Part shown: one piece after another, positions 12,209-23,054 of the stretch | How positions within the stretch are numbered: position 1 is the first letter of the stretch | Layout of the letters: every line of letters starts with the position of its first letter | Assembly (NCBI GenBank): GCA_030762935.1 | Contig: CM060900.1 | Location: forward strand, 432,507,921 to 432,571,920 | Length of the DNA: 64,000 nucleotides | Origin: Hymenopus coronatus | Taxonomy: Eukaryota; Arthropoda; Insecta; Mantodea; Hymenopodidae | Reading direction: 5' to 3' | Program-made: the position numbers and the translations under genes | The notes under the pieces: generated by a model | The model's input: only the letters and a program-made list of their open reading frames with translations | Told to the model about the DNA's origin: nothing | Databases searched by the model: none

Positions 12209-15200
12209 CTAAAACTCTGAATAAGTTGAGTGCGATATCAGTGTTTGGGAGACAGGCGTACAGCTAATTTAGTTAATCGTCGTGATATTCCCCACTCCCG
12301 AAGTATAGATGCGTAATAGAACCGACCAGCCCCTTGCATTATAAGATAGGCGGGGCTCAGTATTCCACCTGTTGTGAGTGTGATATATAGCCCCTAGTAC
12401 CCCCTCAGGATTTCTACCCATTTCTTCTCTCTTGTATGTACCAGAATGACAGCAATGAAATTTGTGTAAGAGCCGACTACCCGTCAAAAATTCACATTTT
12501 CAGCAAAATCACAGTGCCAAGCGTATTTTTATTGTCTTTGAGTGTACATACATGCGGAGTGTCACGACGTTTCATACAAGCTGTAGCTCTTATTATGTGA
12601 CCTATCGCCTCTGTAGTTGTATAAATCAACTATTCTTACTTATGTTTTTTTTCTGGATAACACAGAAATACACATTTTTCTTGTTAAATATTAGGATATG
12701 TATTACCGCTGGCTGGCACGTATGCCTTTAGCGATGCATCTTTTTCCTTAAGCACAGGTGTCTCGTCAGATTCTTCTTCCACAGTTGAGCTCTGGTTCTT
12801 TGCTGAAATATGCCACATAACACATCAAAGGTTTGAAATTTTAATTAGAGTAACCCAGATTATTAATTATAAGCACTCACATTAATCATAAGATTGAATG
12901 AAAATAGCAAAATGTAACTCACTATACAATCTGAAATACAAATTTCTATTTTAAGCTAAACATGAACGCAAAGTTATTAAAGAATGGCAGGAAAATCAAA
13001 ACTAAGGCAACTTCAACAAAACAAAAACAAAAAAAAAACAAAAAAAAAACAAAAAAAACGTTTGTTTCTGCAAGAGATTTTGTCAGAAAATAAGACAAGA
13101 AAGTACAGAAAACGGTCTTACTGTTGAAATAAACACCTATTTAAATCAGCCAATACTAATATATTGGTTGTAAGAGATACAGAAGTTCAAATATCAACGA
13201 AAAATGCAACATTATGTTCTAGTCCCTTAATGCTTATATTATATGCATTTTATAATTCCATTCCTTAGCTTAACTTGTCATGTGTCGGAATTAATTTTAA
13301 AATATAAGGTATCACACGAATATTCCTGAATAAATTACGTGATAAATGAATATATAATCACAGTGGAATACAAGCGTTTATAAATAAAACAAAAACAATA
13401 TAACCATAAACTGTTTTATCACTAAGTGCGAAATTTTGTTATGGATAGTATTTAACGCTCGCTTTTACTTCTAGTGATAGGCGATCTAAGTGAGAAAGAA
13501 TGTATACTATACGACTGTCATCTAGAAGGAATTTTAATCAATTGGATTCAGGAAAAGAGAATCTTTATGAGCCAATGATGACACATGGACATGAATTACA
13601 TTAAGGTAAATTTGATCAAAATTTTGAAAAACTACATTAATATACTCAATTGCCAGGATCATAATATTATGATTTCATAATAAAATAATCTACATTCTAA
13701 GCCATAAACATAGGTTTTTTCTCTCCATTTAGCGCATTTAAACTACCAATTAACTGAAGCTACTTCATCTACTTTATTTGAGACAAGCCTTTGCGCGAAT
13801 AGTAATTACACATTTTCTGATAGATACGAAGGACATAACGATAGTCAAATGTTTATGAACTGGACGCTATGTAATGGCCTTAAAATGCCATACTCTTTGC
13901 ATGCAACAGAGAAACAACTGAATGTCGGAAGGACTTAAAAAGAAAAATTCGAGCCATTAATAACGTTTATCCAAGAAACGGCTTTCAACACAAAAAAAGC
14001 AATTAGGAGAAAATAAAATTGTATGTTTTAAACAGATCTACAGCTTTTGTGTTGTACGTTTTCGTCTATCGCTTAGCACTTACCAGATATGCAAGATCAC
14101 ACAAACCTCCTTGCGAATGAAGAGGACCTCTCTGTGTATTCCCAGAACAATAAACATACGATACATTTTATTTCACATCTGTAATAAGTATATAGTACAT
14201 TTTTATATAATTAAAACAAACATTACCGCCATTTTTCAGAATTTCGAAAAATTTGAAGAAAAACAATCCATATTAGGTAGTTAAGGGTGGTGAGATGTTG
14301 TTGAAAATCTTCTCAAGTTTGCTGTTTAAGCAACTTTTCGTTTTTGAGTTATACCGTTAACTCACGCACACACACGAAGATTTTCTAAAACTGCATTTTT
14401 TATTAAAGGAGTCTCAATACGTGTATTTCCTGTGAAATCTTGGAGTTGAATTTTTATGTAAAATGAATTACTTCCTCTTCTTACTATAGGTAAGGAGTAG
14501 ATAAAGTAAACAGTATATACATCCAGTATCAAGATACCTTTGTAAGATGAGTTGATTGCAATGCAGTAAATGCACACAGAATTTGGGATCTAATGTATAA
14601 TTTTTTTGACGAACCATATACTCCTTAAGGGAAGAATTTATACTCCACACATTTTTTTAACGCTAAACGTCAGTCTGCATATTTCCAACAAGGTTCTGCT
14701 ACTGCGCAGGCTCCTGTTATGTCGTTAAATTTAATTGAGGAAAATTTTGAAAATAAGATAAATTAATACAGACCATTGCGACCACCCAATTTAACTGTTT
14801 GAGAGTTTTATCTATGGGGAGTTTGAAAAATAAAAGTGTATGAACAAACTTCCATACATTGAAAGAAATAAAACAAAATTCAGGCGAGATTTCACTCAAT
14901 ATCGGATATTGAACTCTGGAGTGTGAACGCAAATTTCCTAAGATGATGCCAGAAATGTGTGGATAGAGAAAACAACGTTCTAAACAGCTCTTATAATAAG
15001 GTGTGTATTCTTATTATCATATTTATTGTAATTGTAACTGTGTACAAGAAAGTTAAGCGGTTGCGAGTATATGATGTCTGTTTCGGCGGTACACCCAGGC
15101 GAAGCAGCCGGGGCGCCCAGCACCAAGCATTGGCACTAGTATGAAGAAAAAGCAGTGTATAAGATCTATAAGACATAATTCACTTTAAAGTAAAAATTAA

Positions 15201-15510
15201 AGTCTATAATACTGTAACTTTTCCTGTAATTAAAACGGAGGTATAGTATCACAAAATACTTCTTTTATATTTTATTTATTTTATTTGTTTTATTTTTACT
15301 TTACTTACCCTCTTCTGATGAGAAATCTCCAGTATATCCGGTGTGATTTGGATGTTTGCTTTCAGCTACATCCCCAGATACAACAGACTCCAAGGAATGC
15401 TTATTTGGGTCTTCCAAAGCAGTAGTATCGACGAATTCATTTGAACACGAGATTAATAGCTCGCATACCATAACGGTTAAGCAGAGAAACCGTTTGAAAG
15501 AGACCATCAT
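11281..15510 (-). CDS. Small single-pass membrane protein, three coding exons, family unknown
   Basis: A spliced 134-residue protein on the minus strand: join(15510-15309, 12802-12707, 11387-11281). All three exons are open. Both introns are GT-AG and interrupt codons in phase 1, and the joins create A68 and V100. Residues 1-23 look like a signal peptide (basic start MMVSFKR, then a hydrophobic stretch, then ISCSN). Residues 24-99 are polar and acidic (TVEEESDE in exon 2) with N-glycosylation sequons at N55 (NHT) and N70 (NQS). Residues 100-120 are a strongly hydrophobic helix, followed by a basic 14-residue tail (KFLQRCYHGGRLPS) and TAA. This predicts a type I plasma-membrane or secretory-pathway protein with a very short cytoplasmic tail. 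I recognise no family and claim no function. A 5' UTR exon upstream of 15,527 is likely, because a strong acceptor precedes the start codon. Base use is richer in GC than the flanks. Confidence 0.72.
11715..12060 (+). pseudogene. LINE ORF2 C-terminal fragment in an intron
   Basis: The broken plus-strand frame reads 'VKVILLQKRAVRLVCDVLL', the segment following the RT domain in jockey-type elements (LLQKRAVRL hallmark). Then come 'PLLIKLL' and 'CLLYIKKSMHNYKHCL', with stops interspersed. It sits antisense to the host gene. Confidence 0.5.
12163..12206. repeat. (TA)n microsatellite
   Basis: About 22 uninterrupted TA dinucleotides. Confidence 0.95.
12707..12802 (-). CDS. Middle coding exon (acidic ectodomain)
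   Basis: This is a 96-nt exon between acceptor 'GGCATATTTCAG' and donor 'G|GTAATAC'. It completes codon 68 (Ala), adds 31 codons beginning KNQSSTVEEE and ending AYVPAS, and leaves one base for codon 100. An exon of 96 nt with equal phases at both ends can be skipped without a frameshift, so an isoform lacking it is possible. Confidence 0.7.
12803..15308 (-). other. First intron of the membrane-protein gene
   Basis: 2.5 kb, GT at 15,308-15,307 and AG at 12,804-12,803 on the minus strand. Mostly AT-rich. It holds an A-rich C-interrupted tract at 13,020-13,060 and an AGAAAG-family fragment at about 14,220-14,480. The remaining short frames show no domain. Confidence 0.6.
14220..14480 (-). mobile_element. 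AGAAAG-family repeat, partial copy
   Basis: Matches the central family segment in reverse orientation: 'TTAAGGGTGGTGAGATGTTG', 'TTTTCGTTTTTGAGTTATAC', the CACACA patch and 'GTGTATTTCCTGTGAAATCT'. Both ends are missing. Confidence 0.65.
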
Positions 15511-15527
15511 GAAAGGTCCGTGCCTGT
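15309..15527 (-). CDS. Exon with start codon and signal peptide
   Basis: The acceptor is 'TGTATTTTTTTAG', ending at 15,528. There are 17 nt of 5' UTR, then tandem ATGs at 15,510 and 15,507. The donor is 'GAGAGG|GTAAGTAA-like' (exon ends 15,309, GT at 15,308), a near-perfect consensus. It encodes residues 1-67 plus the first base of codon 68. The frame is also open upstream of the ATG within the exon, so a coding upstream exon cannot be excluded. The signal peptide beginning at the MM argues for the start used here. Confidence 0.72.
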
Positions 15528-15971
15528 CTAAAAAAATACATTCATTAGTATTTTTTAAGTCTTTAATGTTAAAGTGACTTAGTTTATAACTACACCAACC
15601 TGAAACCATATCTATTACACTTAATAAGTAAAATTTAGTCGGGAAATGAAGCAAATATTGATGTTATGTTGTTCATTACACTGTTCTCAATTGTGAATTC
15701 AAATCTGCACTTATACCACTAACAACATACCTGTCTGTGTTTGAGAGTATGTGGATTGGTGTAACAATTGAACGACATTCAATTGTTTTAAAAATAAGCC
15801 CACTATGTTTATACCGTACTTATTATTCTTTGTATATACTGACGAGTAAGAAAATATTGCACATGGAATTTTAAGATTATGTAGTTTGAAATACTGGAAA
15901 CTACTAAATAATTTAACATAAAAAGTATATTCTAAGGAACTATATTTTTATTTTCTGCATCACATGCAGTC
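15528..15971. other. Upstream flank of the minus-strand gene
   Basis: Just above the acceptor of the start-codon exon, so this is likely intron sequence of the same gene if a 5' UTR exon exists. No promoter element or exon could be identified. Confidence 0.35.
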
Positions 15972-16232
15972 TAGAGCAAAAATAAATAAATAAATAAATA
16001 AACCGTCGGTCTGGGTGGCTCAGTTGGATGACCTTCGGACCTCCAGATTGCGAGTTTAAACCCAACCCAGACCGATGGATTTAAGTATGCTTAAAAGCGA
16101 CAGCCTCATATCAGTAAAATACTGGCATGTTAAAGAGCACCTGCGGGAGGAAGTTACAGCACACCGGCGGCGCAGATATGATTCTCACAATTCACAGCGT
16201 TGTTAACAAACGAATAATTTATAGAGCAAAAA
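15972..16232 (+). mobile_element. tRNA-derived SINE, family A, with target duplication
   Basis: The A-box region is 'GGTGGCTCAGTTGGATGA' and the B-box region is 'GCGAGTTTAAACCCAACCC'. The body carries landmarks 'GGCATGTTAAAGAGCACCTG' and 'GCACACCGGCGGCGCAGA'. The insert is bounded by an 11-bp direct repeat, TAGAGCAAAAA, at 15,972-15,982 and 16,222-16,232, the target-site duplication. A (TAAA)n run of about 20 bp precedes the tRNA head on the 5' side, which is unusual because the A-rich tract normally sits 3'. Confidence 0.88.
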
Positions 16233-17529
16233 CTGTGTGCCTATGATTTTGGTTTAATATTGTTTTTCTTCAGTGAACGTTGGGCAAATCCTGCATCATT
16301 TGTATTCCGCACTTATGCAGTTGTGCTAATCTCTTATTCCATTGAAGGAAATGAGCGGCGAAACGGTTGCGAAAGGGAAGAAACATAAAGCAAACAAGCT
16401 AAGGTAGGCCTTAAGTCAACTAACCTTCTAGTCGGTATGGATCCTTACAATAAATGGGGTGGGGAGGTGAATTATGTGGTTGTGGAAGCAGATGTGTTGA
16501 TTTTTTTCTTAATTTTTTAAATTTTGTAGCTTTTTCTTTATTTCTTTAAAGATGAAGATAACTGTGACCTTCTTGGAGACTGTGCTTGTGATTGGAAACT
16601 TCTGTGTGAGCAAGGAGGATGACATTTTCTAAAGACTCTGAAATAAATAGAAGTGCAACGCACTGCAGAGGAAGACATGCTAGAAAAGCTTATGCACAAT
16701 ATAAAGAATAGAATAGAATAGAAAGGAATATGAGAGACTGTTGTGGTTTTAATGAATGCTGTGATGCTGTCAGTGATTTTGTTTAATGTAGAAGTGTTGA
16801 TAGAGGTTGTGGATGTTGTCCTATGGTTGGAGAAATGAGTTGAGTCAGTGATGATGGGTGGTTTATCATAGGCGTGGTGCTCACGGTGGTGTTGGCGGAG
16901 GAGGAAATCGTGCTAAAAGCTGAGGTGATAGTATTTCTGTACATATAATTCTGGTGGTGGTGGTGGTGGCGGTGGTGGTGGTGGTGGTGATGCTTTCTTA
17001 AGTGTTTATTTTTAGAGTTCTTTAACACTGTTGATATCAGTAAAGTTAGACTTTTGATGAAGTGATGTGACATTCACAGAAACTAAAACATGAAGACGTA
17101 AAGAAGAAAATGGGACAGCAATCAAGATATCTTAAATATCTATATAAAGGATTATAAGCAGCAGTCTAAGACTCTTAAAGACCAATATCTAGTTTATAAT
17201 CTAGTTTACAATTATTAACGTATGTAAATCGTGGGAAAAACTGAAAATAATGATAAGAACTAAAAATGTGGCTAAATAACTATAAATACTTCAAACTAGG
17301 GTCGAACGAAGTTCTAACACGTCATAATTCTTTAAAACCAAAATGAGAGACGCAGAAAAATAAGCATCGAAGACAAATAAAAGACAAAGAAACGATTTTG
17401 GTGTAGCATATGTTAGTTGAACATGTTTCAGAAAGACTGCAAACTCATATTCAGCTTAGCCTCTCCTTCACGCATATTAACATTTGAACATCTAGAGTTT
17501 TATAAAAGGATAGAACATGAGGGTTAAAG
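16233..17529. other. Unassigned stretch with a (GGT)n microsatellite
   Basis: Splice-like sites and short frames exist between 16,274 and 16,660 on the plus strand, but no coherent protein results. A GGT/GGC repeat lies at about 16,953-16,990. The minus-strand frame across it (16,783-17,073) is a His-run artefact of that repeat. Confidence 0.45.
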
Positions 17530-19632
17530 CACAGAAAAGCATTGAAAGAATGTAAAAAGTGTTCATAAAGAATAAAACTAGAAAAACACTCCATTGGTTC
17601 TGTAAAAAGACCGTACAGACTATAAACATTTCAAAATTATACTAAAAGATATGTAAATAATATAAACCCATAAGAAATGAATGCATATGCAAAAGAGCTT
17701 GAACATTTTTCAATCGTCTTTAAAACATAAAAAAGGAAAGAAGAAATTACTGAAAAACATTGCACAGTGGTTACAAAGCATTAAAATGCCTGCTATAGCA
17801 CCATAAATACCTTCAAAATGCGTTGAATGTCTTTAAAATTGTTAAAAGAAAAACCACATAATTCGAAGTCTAATTTAGGTACCTACCTTGAAAATACACT
17901 AAAATGTCTTCAATATAGCTCTGACAATGCTTCAAAACCTTCTTAAAAACAAACTCTAAAGGCTTTATAGGTACTGAAATACTGTCCTAGAACGTTCAAG
18001 CATATCATTACATAAATATCTTGTAAAATAATGCTTCAAATACCTTCAAATTATCTTAAAAGCCCTCAAGATGCTTGAAAAGTTGCATAAAATACCTATC
18101 CCAGAGACTAAATAGCTGTTATACTCGTATATAGCTTAAAATCCCCTCAAAGGACCTTAAACTGAGCACTAAAATATTTTAAAAGTATCCTGAAATAACC
18201 ACCCTAGAAGTTAAATACCAATTAAAGAGAGCTCGAATCCCTTCAATGTACCCTAAAATACCCTCAGATAAACTGATTTGAAATCCTTCTCCAAACTGCT
18301 CAATACCTGCTCTGGAGACTCCTAAACACCTTGAAGACGCTCACAAAATATCTCAAAATGCACGGAAAGGGTTCTGAATTACCTGTACTAAAACCTGCAA
18401 TACTTCCAAATCTAATATAGTGTTCCATCTACCCTCAAAGGTTTTGGGATGTCAATAAAAGCACCCAGAGAAAAGGTTTCTGGTAGTCAAAGTACTTTAA
18501 AATAGCATGAGATTACTGAAAAGAGGCTAAAATATTTTGTTTATAAATACCTTGAAAATGGCACGGAATACAATTATAGCCACCAGGAAAACTTGTTCAA
18601 AAAATTTAAAATGTCACAAAAAAACTGAAAAAAAACAGTTAAAATAGCTAATCCATACCCTCAAAAGTGGCACGTAGCGCAAGTAAAAGCACTTGAAGAA
18701 CTTGTTTCAGCAGTAAAAAACCGTACAAAGAGATACAAATAAGAACACCTGCAAATATTTTTTAAAGAACTTTAAAAATGGCTCGAAAAATGAGAGAAGG
18801 AGGAACCAAGATACCTGATCCATAGCCTGAAAATACCTCTACCACAGCCCTTAATATTCTCACATTCGCTAAAAGCACTGAAACAGCTGTTTTAGCTCCC
18901 AAAGAACCTTCAATAGTCTATAAATTACTGACAAAGGCACTAAAAATCGCTAAAAACGTAGAGAAATAATGCAAAATATCTTAAAATCTCCAAAATTCAT
19001 AGAAAATGATAAAATATATTTAAAACGTATCAAAATTCTGAAAAAAAAAATCTGTTTCCCCCTAAAATGCATTGAGAAGTGGTAAAATTGCTAAAACATA
19101 GTGAAATAATGAAAAAAGAACACTAAACCTCCAAAATGTCGGTTTTAGAGCATAAAATACCTTCAAAAGGGCATGGAATGCTATTATATTACCCAGAAAT
19201 ACCTGCTTCAATACTCAAAGCACATTCAAAATGTTAGGAAATGACATAAAAAGAGCTAAATTAAAATATTTGTCCATACCTTCAAATGCCAGGGAATGTC
19301 ATTAAAATCACATGAAATAACCAATTCAATATTCTAAATGTTGGGAAATGAGTGTAAAAAGAGTTTTAAATCATGATGCATACCATAAAACTGTATCCTA
19401 GAGATTTAAATGTCCTTAAAATGACATTGACGATCATGAAAGGCATTCCGAAAGAACTTGTTGCAACACTCAAAGTCGTTCAAAATGATGCGAAAAGAGT
19501 TAAAGTGACTCATGCCTACCCTAAAACTAGGTGTGCTAGGAACCTAAATATTCTTAAAATGACATGGAATGTCATGAAAAGTGTTCCGAAAGTACTTGTT
19601 GCGTCACTTAAAGGTCCTTCAAAATGACGCGA
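17530..19632. repeat. Decayed satellite-like array, ~130-bp period
   Basis: Variants of 'TACC-TCAAAATG-CATGGAATGTCATTAAAA', 'CCGAAAGTACTTGTTGC' and 'CTTCAAAATGACGCGAAA' recur. The clearest period is 134 bp, between 'CATACCATAAAACTG' (19,380) and 'GCCTACCCTAAAACTAGG' (19,514). Similarity falls off toward 17,530, so only the last four or five units can be aligned by eye. The array is interrupted at 19,633 by a LINE and resumes at about 22,525. Short frames here (for example 19,373-19,627) are repeat read-through. Confidence 0.7.
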
Positions 19633-22524
19633 AATAAGTAGAAAAAGAATGAATGAATGAATGAATGAATGAATAAGTGTATTTATTGACATAACAATAT
19701 CATACATTGAACTTTCACAATCGCACGGGGCATGTGCTTTTGTAATACACAAAATAAAAAGCAATATTAAAACACCAACGAATCAAAAGAGTAAACACGA
19801 ACATAAAAAAGACAAAGATATTCAAAGACAGCAATTTAAATTTACAGCACAGAGTACACCTTATTCAGAAGCATAAATACAACCCCTTATAATAGATAAA
19901 TACACTTAAAAGAAATATATGCACCTAATATACACACAATATATAAAACCATAACACAACAATGACATAAGTATGACATAAAATATATATATGTAAGATA
20001 TTGTTCTCACTTTTGATTAGCTGTCCTTATCTCCCCTCCCCCCTCTTCTCTATTGTCAGTCTTCTCAGATCTCAGCTGTCTTGCCTTAAGTATAAATTTA
20101 CCTAGCCCGTCCACGTCTTTCGAGCCTGCCAATAGCGTCCAACGTGCTTCTAGCTCTACATTTGCGGTGGTAAAGAATCGAGGTAAACATTTTTCCCGCC
20201 ACTCCTCCGTACCCCTACATCTTGCCAAGATATGGGTCCACGACTCTTCCTCCTCGCAAATTGGACAGATTCTCAAACCATTCTCGTCAGCAGTTTTTGT
20301 GCTCCTCCATGCTCCTAGTCTAATCCACGCGAGCCCCTCTCTAATGAGTTTGGTATCTGTTTTGATGTATTGCTCTATACCCCACTCCGATTTTAGCCCA
20401 GACTGTAGATCCTTCTAATGAAACCTTCTCCGTGCATTGCGCAATTATTTGCTGTCTATCAATATCACAGTGGCGGTTCTTAATTTTTCTCCAAATACTC
20501 CCCCTGTTTGTCTGCCCGCCATCCAAATGTATCCCATCCCAATGGTTTCCAACTCTTTCTTTAATTTTGATGCCCACGTCGAATTACCTTCCATTCGCAA
20601 CTGTTCACGGTAGCAGACTGCCTTAATTAGAGATTGGTTTCCGTGAACAATTCTCATCCAATGTTTAACTGTTCTGATTTTGCACTCTATCGTTTCACTA
20701 TGCACCCTGAATTCCCTCATTATTCTGCAGTTTGCCGTACTCCTCCCTACACCCAGAATTCCGTTCAAAAATTGGGTCCAGATTGTTCCACTTAATCCAG
20801 ATTTCCTGTTTGTCCCCACCCCTGTATTTCTCCTCCATATGTCATCGTGGATCTAACTGTCGATCCGTATACAGTTTTCATTAAGGTTATGAATATATTC
20901 CAAACTCTGCAGCGTATCCGGAGAACATCCGCCGCTTTCACCCTTGCCTTGTGTTTCCTGATGTCAATGTGCTTCGTCCATTTTCCGTTCATTGTAAATG
21001 TGAGTCCTAAGTACACAAAAGATTTAACATTGTCCAGTGTCTGTCTTGCATATGTCCAAGTCTCCTCCCTGCTATAAACGGAACCATTATTGAAAGTCAT
21101 TGCCTTAGTCTTATTCTCATTAACTAGTAGCCTGCAAATCCGTTACTACTGGTGCTTCGATATTCTCTGATATCATTGCATCAGTAATATCATCCACAAA
21201 GAGATTAAATAGCAAGGGAGATAAAATACAAATCTGCCTCACTCCCCTATAGCTTATGCAGCTCTCCGACACTGTTTCTGTCGTAATTTACACAGAATTC
21301 GACATTTTGATAGATTGCCTGCAATGCCCTAATCATTTTACTTGATAATCCCTTTCTGCCTAGTTTATGCCATAATGTATTTCGATTGATAGAGTCAAAT
21401 GCCTTCTTAAAGTCCACAAACGCGCAATGAAGCTTTCCCCACTTCATTAACATTTGTTTTATCCTTAAAGTGTCTAATATAAAATCTGCGTCTATGGTAC
21501 TGTGTCCTTTTCTGAAACCCATTTGAAATTTTGCCAAATTTAGATTCCCAGTCCTTTATCCGATTACATAACACTGCAATAACTTTTTTCCATAATTAGC
21601 AACAGAATAACCCCCGATGGTTATCCGGATTCCCAATAACTCACTTCCCTTTATAAACGGGATTATAAAGGTAGGGTAATTTCCCTCAAGTAACAATCTG
21701 TTACATATCTGGAGCATACTCCTACCAAAGTCATTAACATTGAATGCGGCTTTAAAAACTTCTGACGGCAACCCGTCCAACCCTGGAGCTTTGCCTCTCT
21801 CCAGGCTCTTCAGCGCCTGTGCTATTTCTCGTGCTGGTATGTCCTCGTCCAGTATTGGGATCTCAAGATTTCCCAAAATTTGCACTTCCCTTATTATAGA
21901 AATCCCTTCCCCAAATATTCCCATAAACTGCATTGCTCACTTCCTGGGAGAAATTTCGTTGGGCGCCTGACGGTGTCCTCTTAAATGCTTTACTACTTGT
22001 CATATCTCATCGTTATCCCCCCGTGTTAAAACATTACTAATTTTCTGAGTCATTTTGTCTTGTCACGTAGTTCTCTTTTCCCATAGGAACTGTTTATACT
22101 CTCTTCGTTTTTTTGTAAAAATCCTACTAATATCACCTCCCTTCTGAGTTTTGACAGATACTACTCTGCTTGTTTCTTTACGACTCTGCATTGCTGGGCA
22201 TACTAACCATTGAATTGTTTTATCTTACCATGCATTCGGACTTTCATTGTCCCTGCAGCAGTTGCTATTATATCTGTTAGTTCCTCCGCTGTTTTTGCGT
22301 TCCTTTCCCTTAAACTTCTTTCCAATTTATCAACAAATACTTCTGTTTTTTCTACCGGTTTCCACATAAATTTACTAATTAATCGGTGCATGCGCCGTCA
22401 AGGGCGCCTCTATATTCAGTTCCCAGGCAACCGGACAGTGATGCGACTCGATACGATCCCCCACCCAAAAATTTCTAATTCTGCCAATTAAAGCCTGATT
22501 TACTAAAATAAAATCTATTACAAA
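19633..22524 (-). pseudogene. Non-LTR retrotransposon, 5'-truncated, inserted in the satellite
   Basis: Read on the minus strand, it starts inside an APE-type endonuclease C-terminus (FVIDFILVN near 22,524-22,498; GDRIESHHCPV near 22,465-22,430, with SHH in place of the usual SDH). It continues with a linker, then RT: 'LKSLERGKAPGLDGLPSEVF' at about 21,815-21,756, 'FRKGHSTIDADFI', 'FVDFKKAFDSIN' (motif A) and 'LSPLLFNLFVDDI' at about 21,215-21,175. The thumb follows in 21,100-20,445. The C-terminus has a CPIC-x8-H-x4-C zinc-finger-like motif at about 20,268-20,220. Between 21,170 and 21,110 the xxDD catalytic box is missing, apparently by deletion. Several frame breaks. The 3' end carries an ATTC-repeat tail next to 19,645 instead of poly(A). 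Clade not resolved. Confidence 0.88.
19643..19674 (-). repeat. Tetranucleotide 3' tail of the LINE
   Basis: (GAAT)n on the plus strand is (ATTC)n on the LINE sense strand. It lies exactly at the 3' boundary, as expected of LINEs that end in short tandem repeats. Confidence 0.8.
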
Positions 22525-22770
22525 CTGCTTCATGCAACCGTAAAACTAGGTGTCCCAGAAGACTAAACACCCTGAAAATGGCAAAGAATGTCATTAAAAT
22601 CTCTCGAAATAGCTGTTCCCGCACTAAAAAGACACCAGAAATGCTGTAAATGATCTGTAAGGACACAAAAAGGATTCCAAAATAATGGAAAATGCTTCAA
22701 AATTCACGAAAATGTACAGGAGAGTGCTTAAAATAATTAAAAACATGTTAAAATATTGAAAAATCTGTTG
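22525..22770. repeat. Satellite array resumes after the LINE
   Basis: 'CATGCAACCGTAAAACTAGG', 'ACACCCTGAAAATGGCAAAG' and 'AATGTCATTAAAATCTC' match the unit seen at 19,514-19,600. This proves that the LINE inserted into a pre-existing array. Confidence 0.75.
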
Positions 22771-23050
22771 CCTACATGAGATTAAGATCCGCTAAATCCT
22801 GATTAGAACCTGCATAATTGCGTCTGGATTGTCGTAAGCTAAATTATTTTCTTTGTGTTAAGTTTTCGGGTATTAGTTTATTATTAGTTATGTTTAAGTG
22901 TAAATATGAATCATGGCAAGACTGTGTGAGTTTATTCGAGCAGCTGAAACTTTGTATTCGCCACATTATTTAAGATAAGTTGGAGAATTATTGCAGTCTG
23001 ACTCTGAAGTAGGCTCCGTCATTCAACGTTGCGGGCCCTAAGCCGCAAAG
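22771..23050. other. Unassigned spacer
   Basis: No repeat or exon recognised. Confidence 0.3.
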
Positions 23051-23054
23051 CTTA

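Larger units (their letters stand above)
11388..12706 (-). other. Second intron of the membrane-protein gene
   Basis: 1.3 kb with GT at 12,706-12,705 and AG at 11,389-11,388 on the minus strand. It contains a plus-strand LINE fragment (about 11,715-12,060), a (TA)n run (12,163-12,206) and a more GC-balanced patch at 12,250-12,490. The open frame in that patch (12,269-12,487, minus) lacks matching splice signals. Confidence 0.6.

Noticed and set aside
12269..12487. Extra coding exon of the minus-strand gene inside its second intron
   Set aside because: No acceptor/donor pair in phase 1 was found around it, and the 12,707-to-11,387 join already gives a complete protein.
16274..16660. Plus-strand acceptor and donor sites with short frames (MSGETVAKGKKHKANKL and a Cys-rich frame ending near 16,620), plus an AATAAA
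   Set aside because: The splice phases do not join into one open frame: the direct join reaches a stop at once. Each open piece is under 40 codons.
16783..17073. Minus-strand 96-codon frame with long His runs
   Set aside because: It is the (GGT)n microsatellite read in reverse, with no domain outside it.
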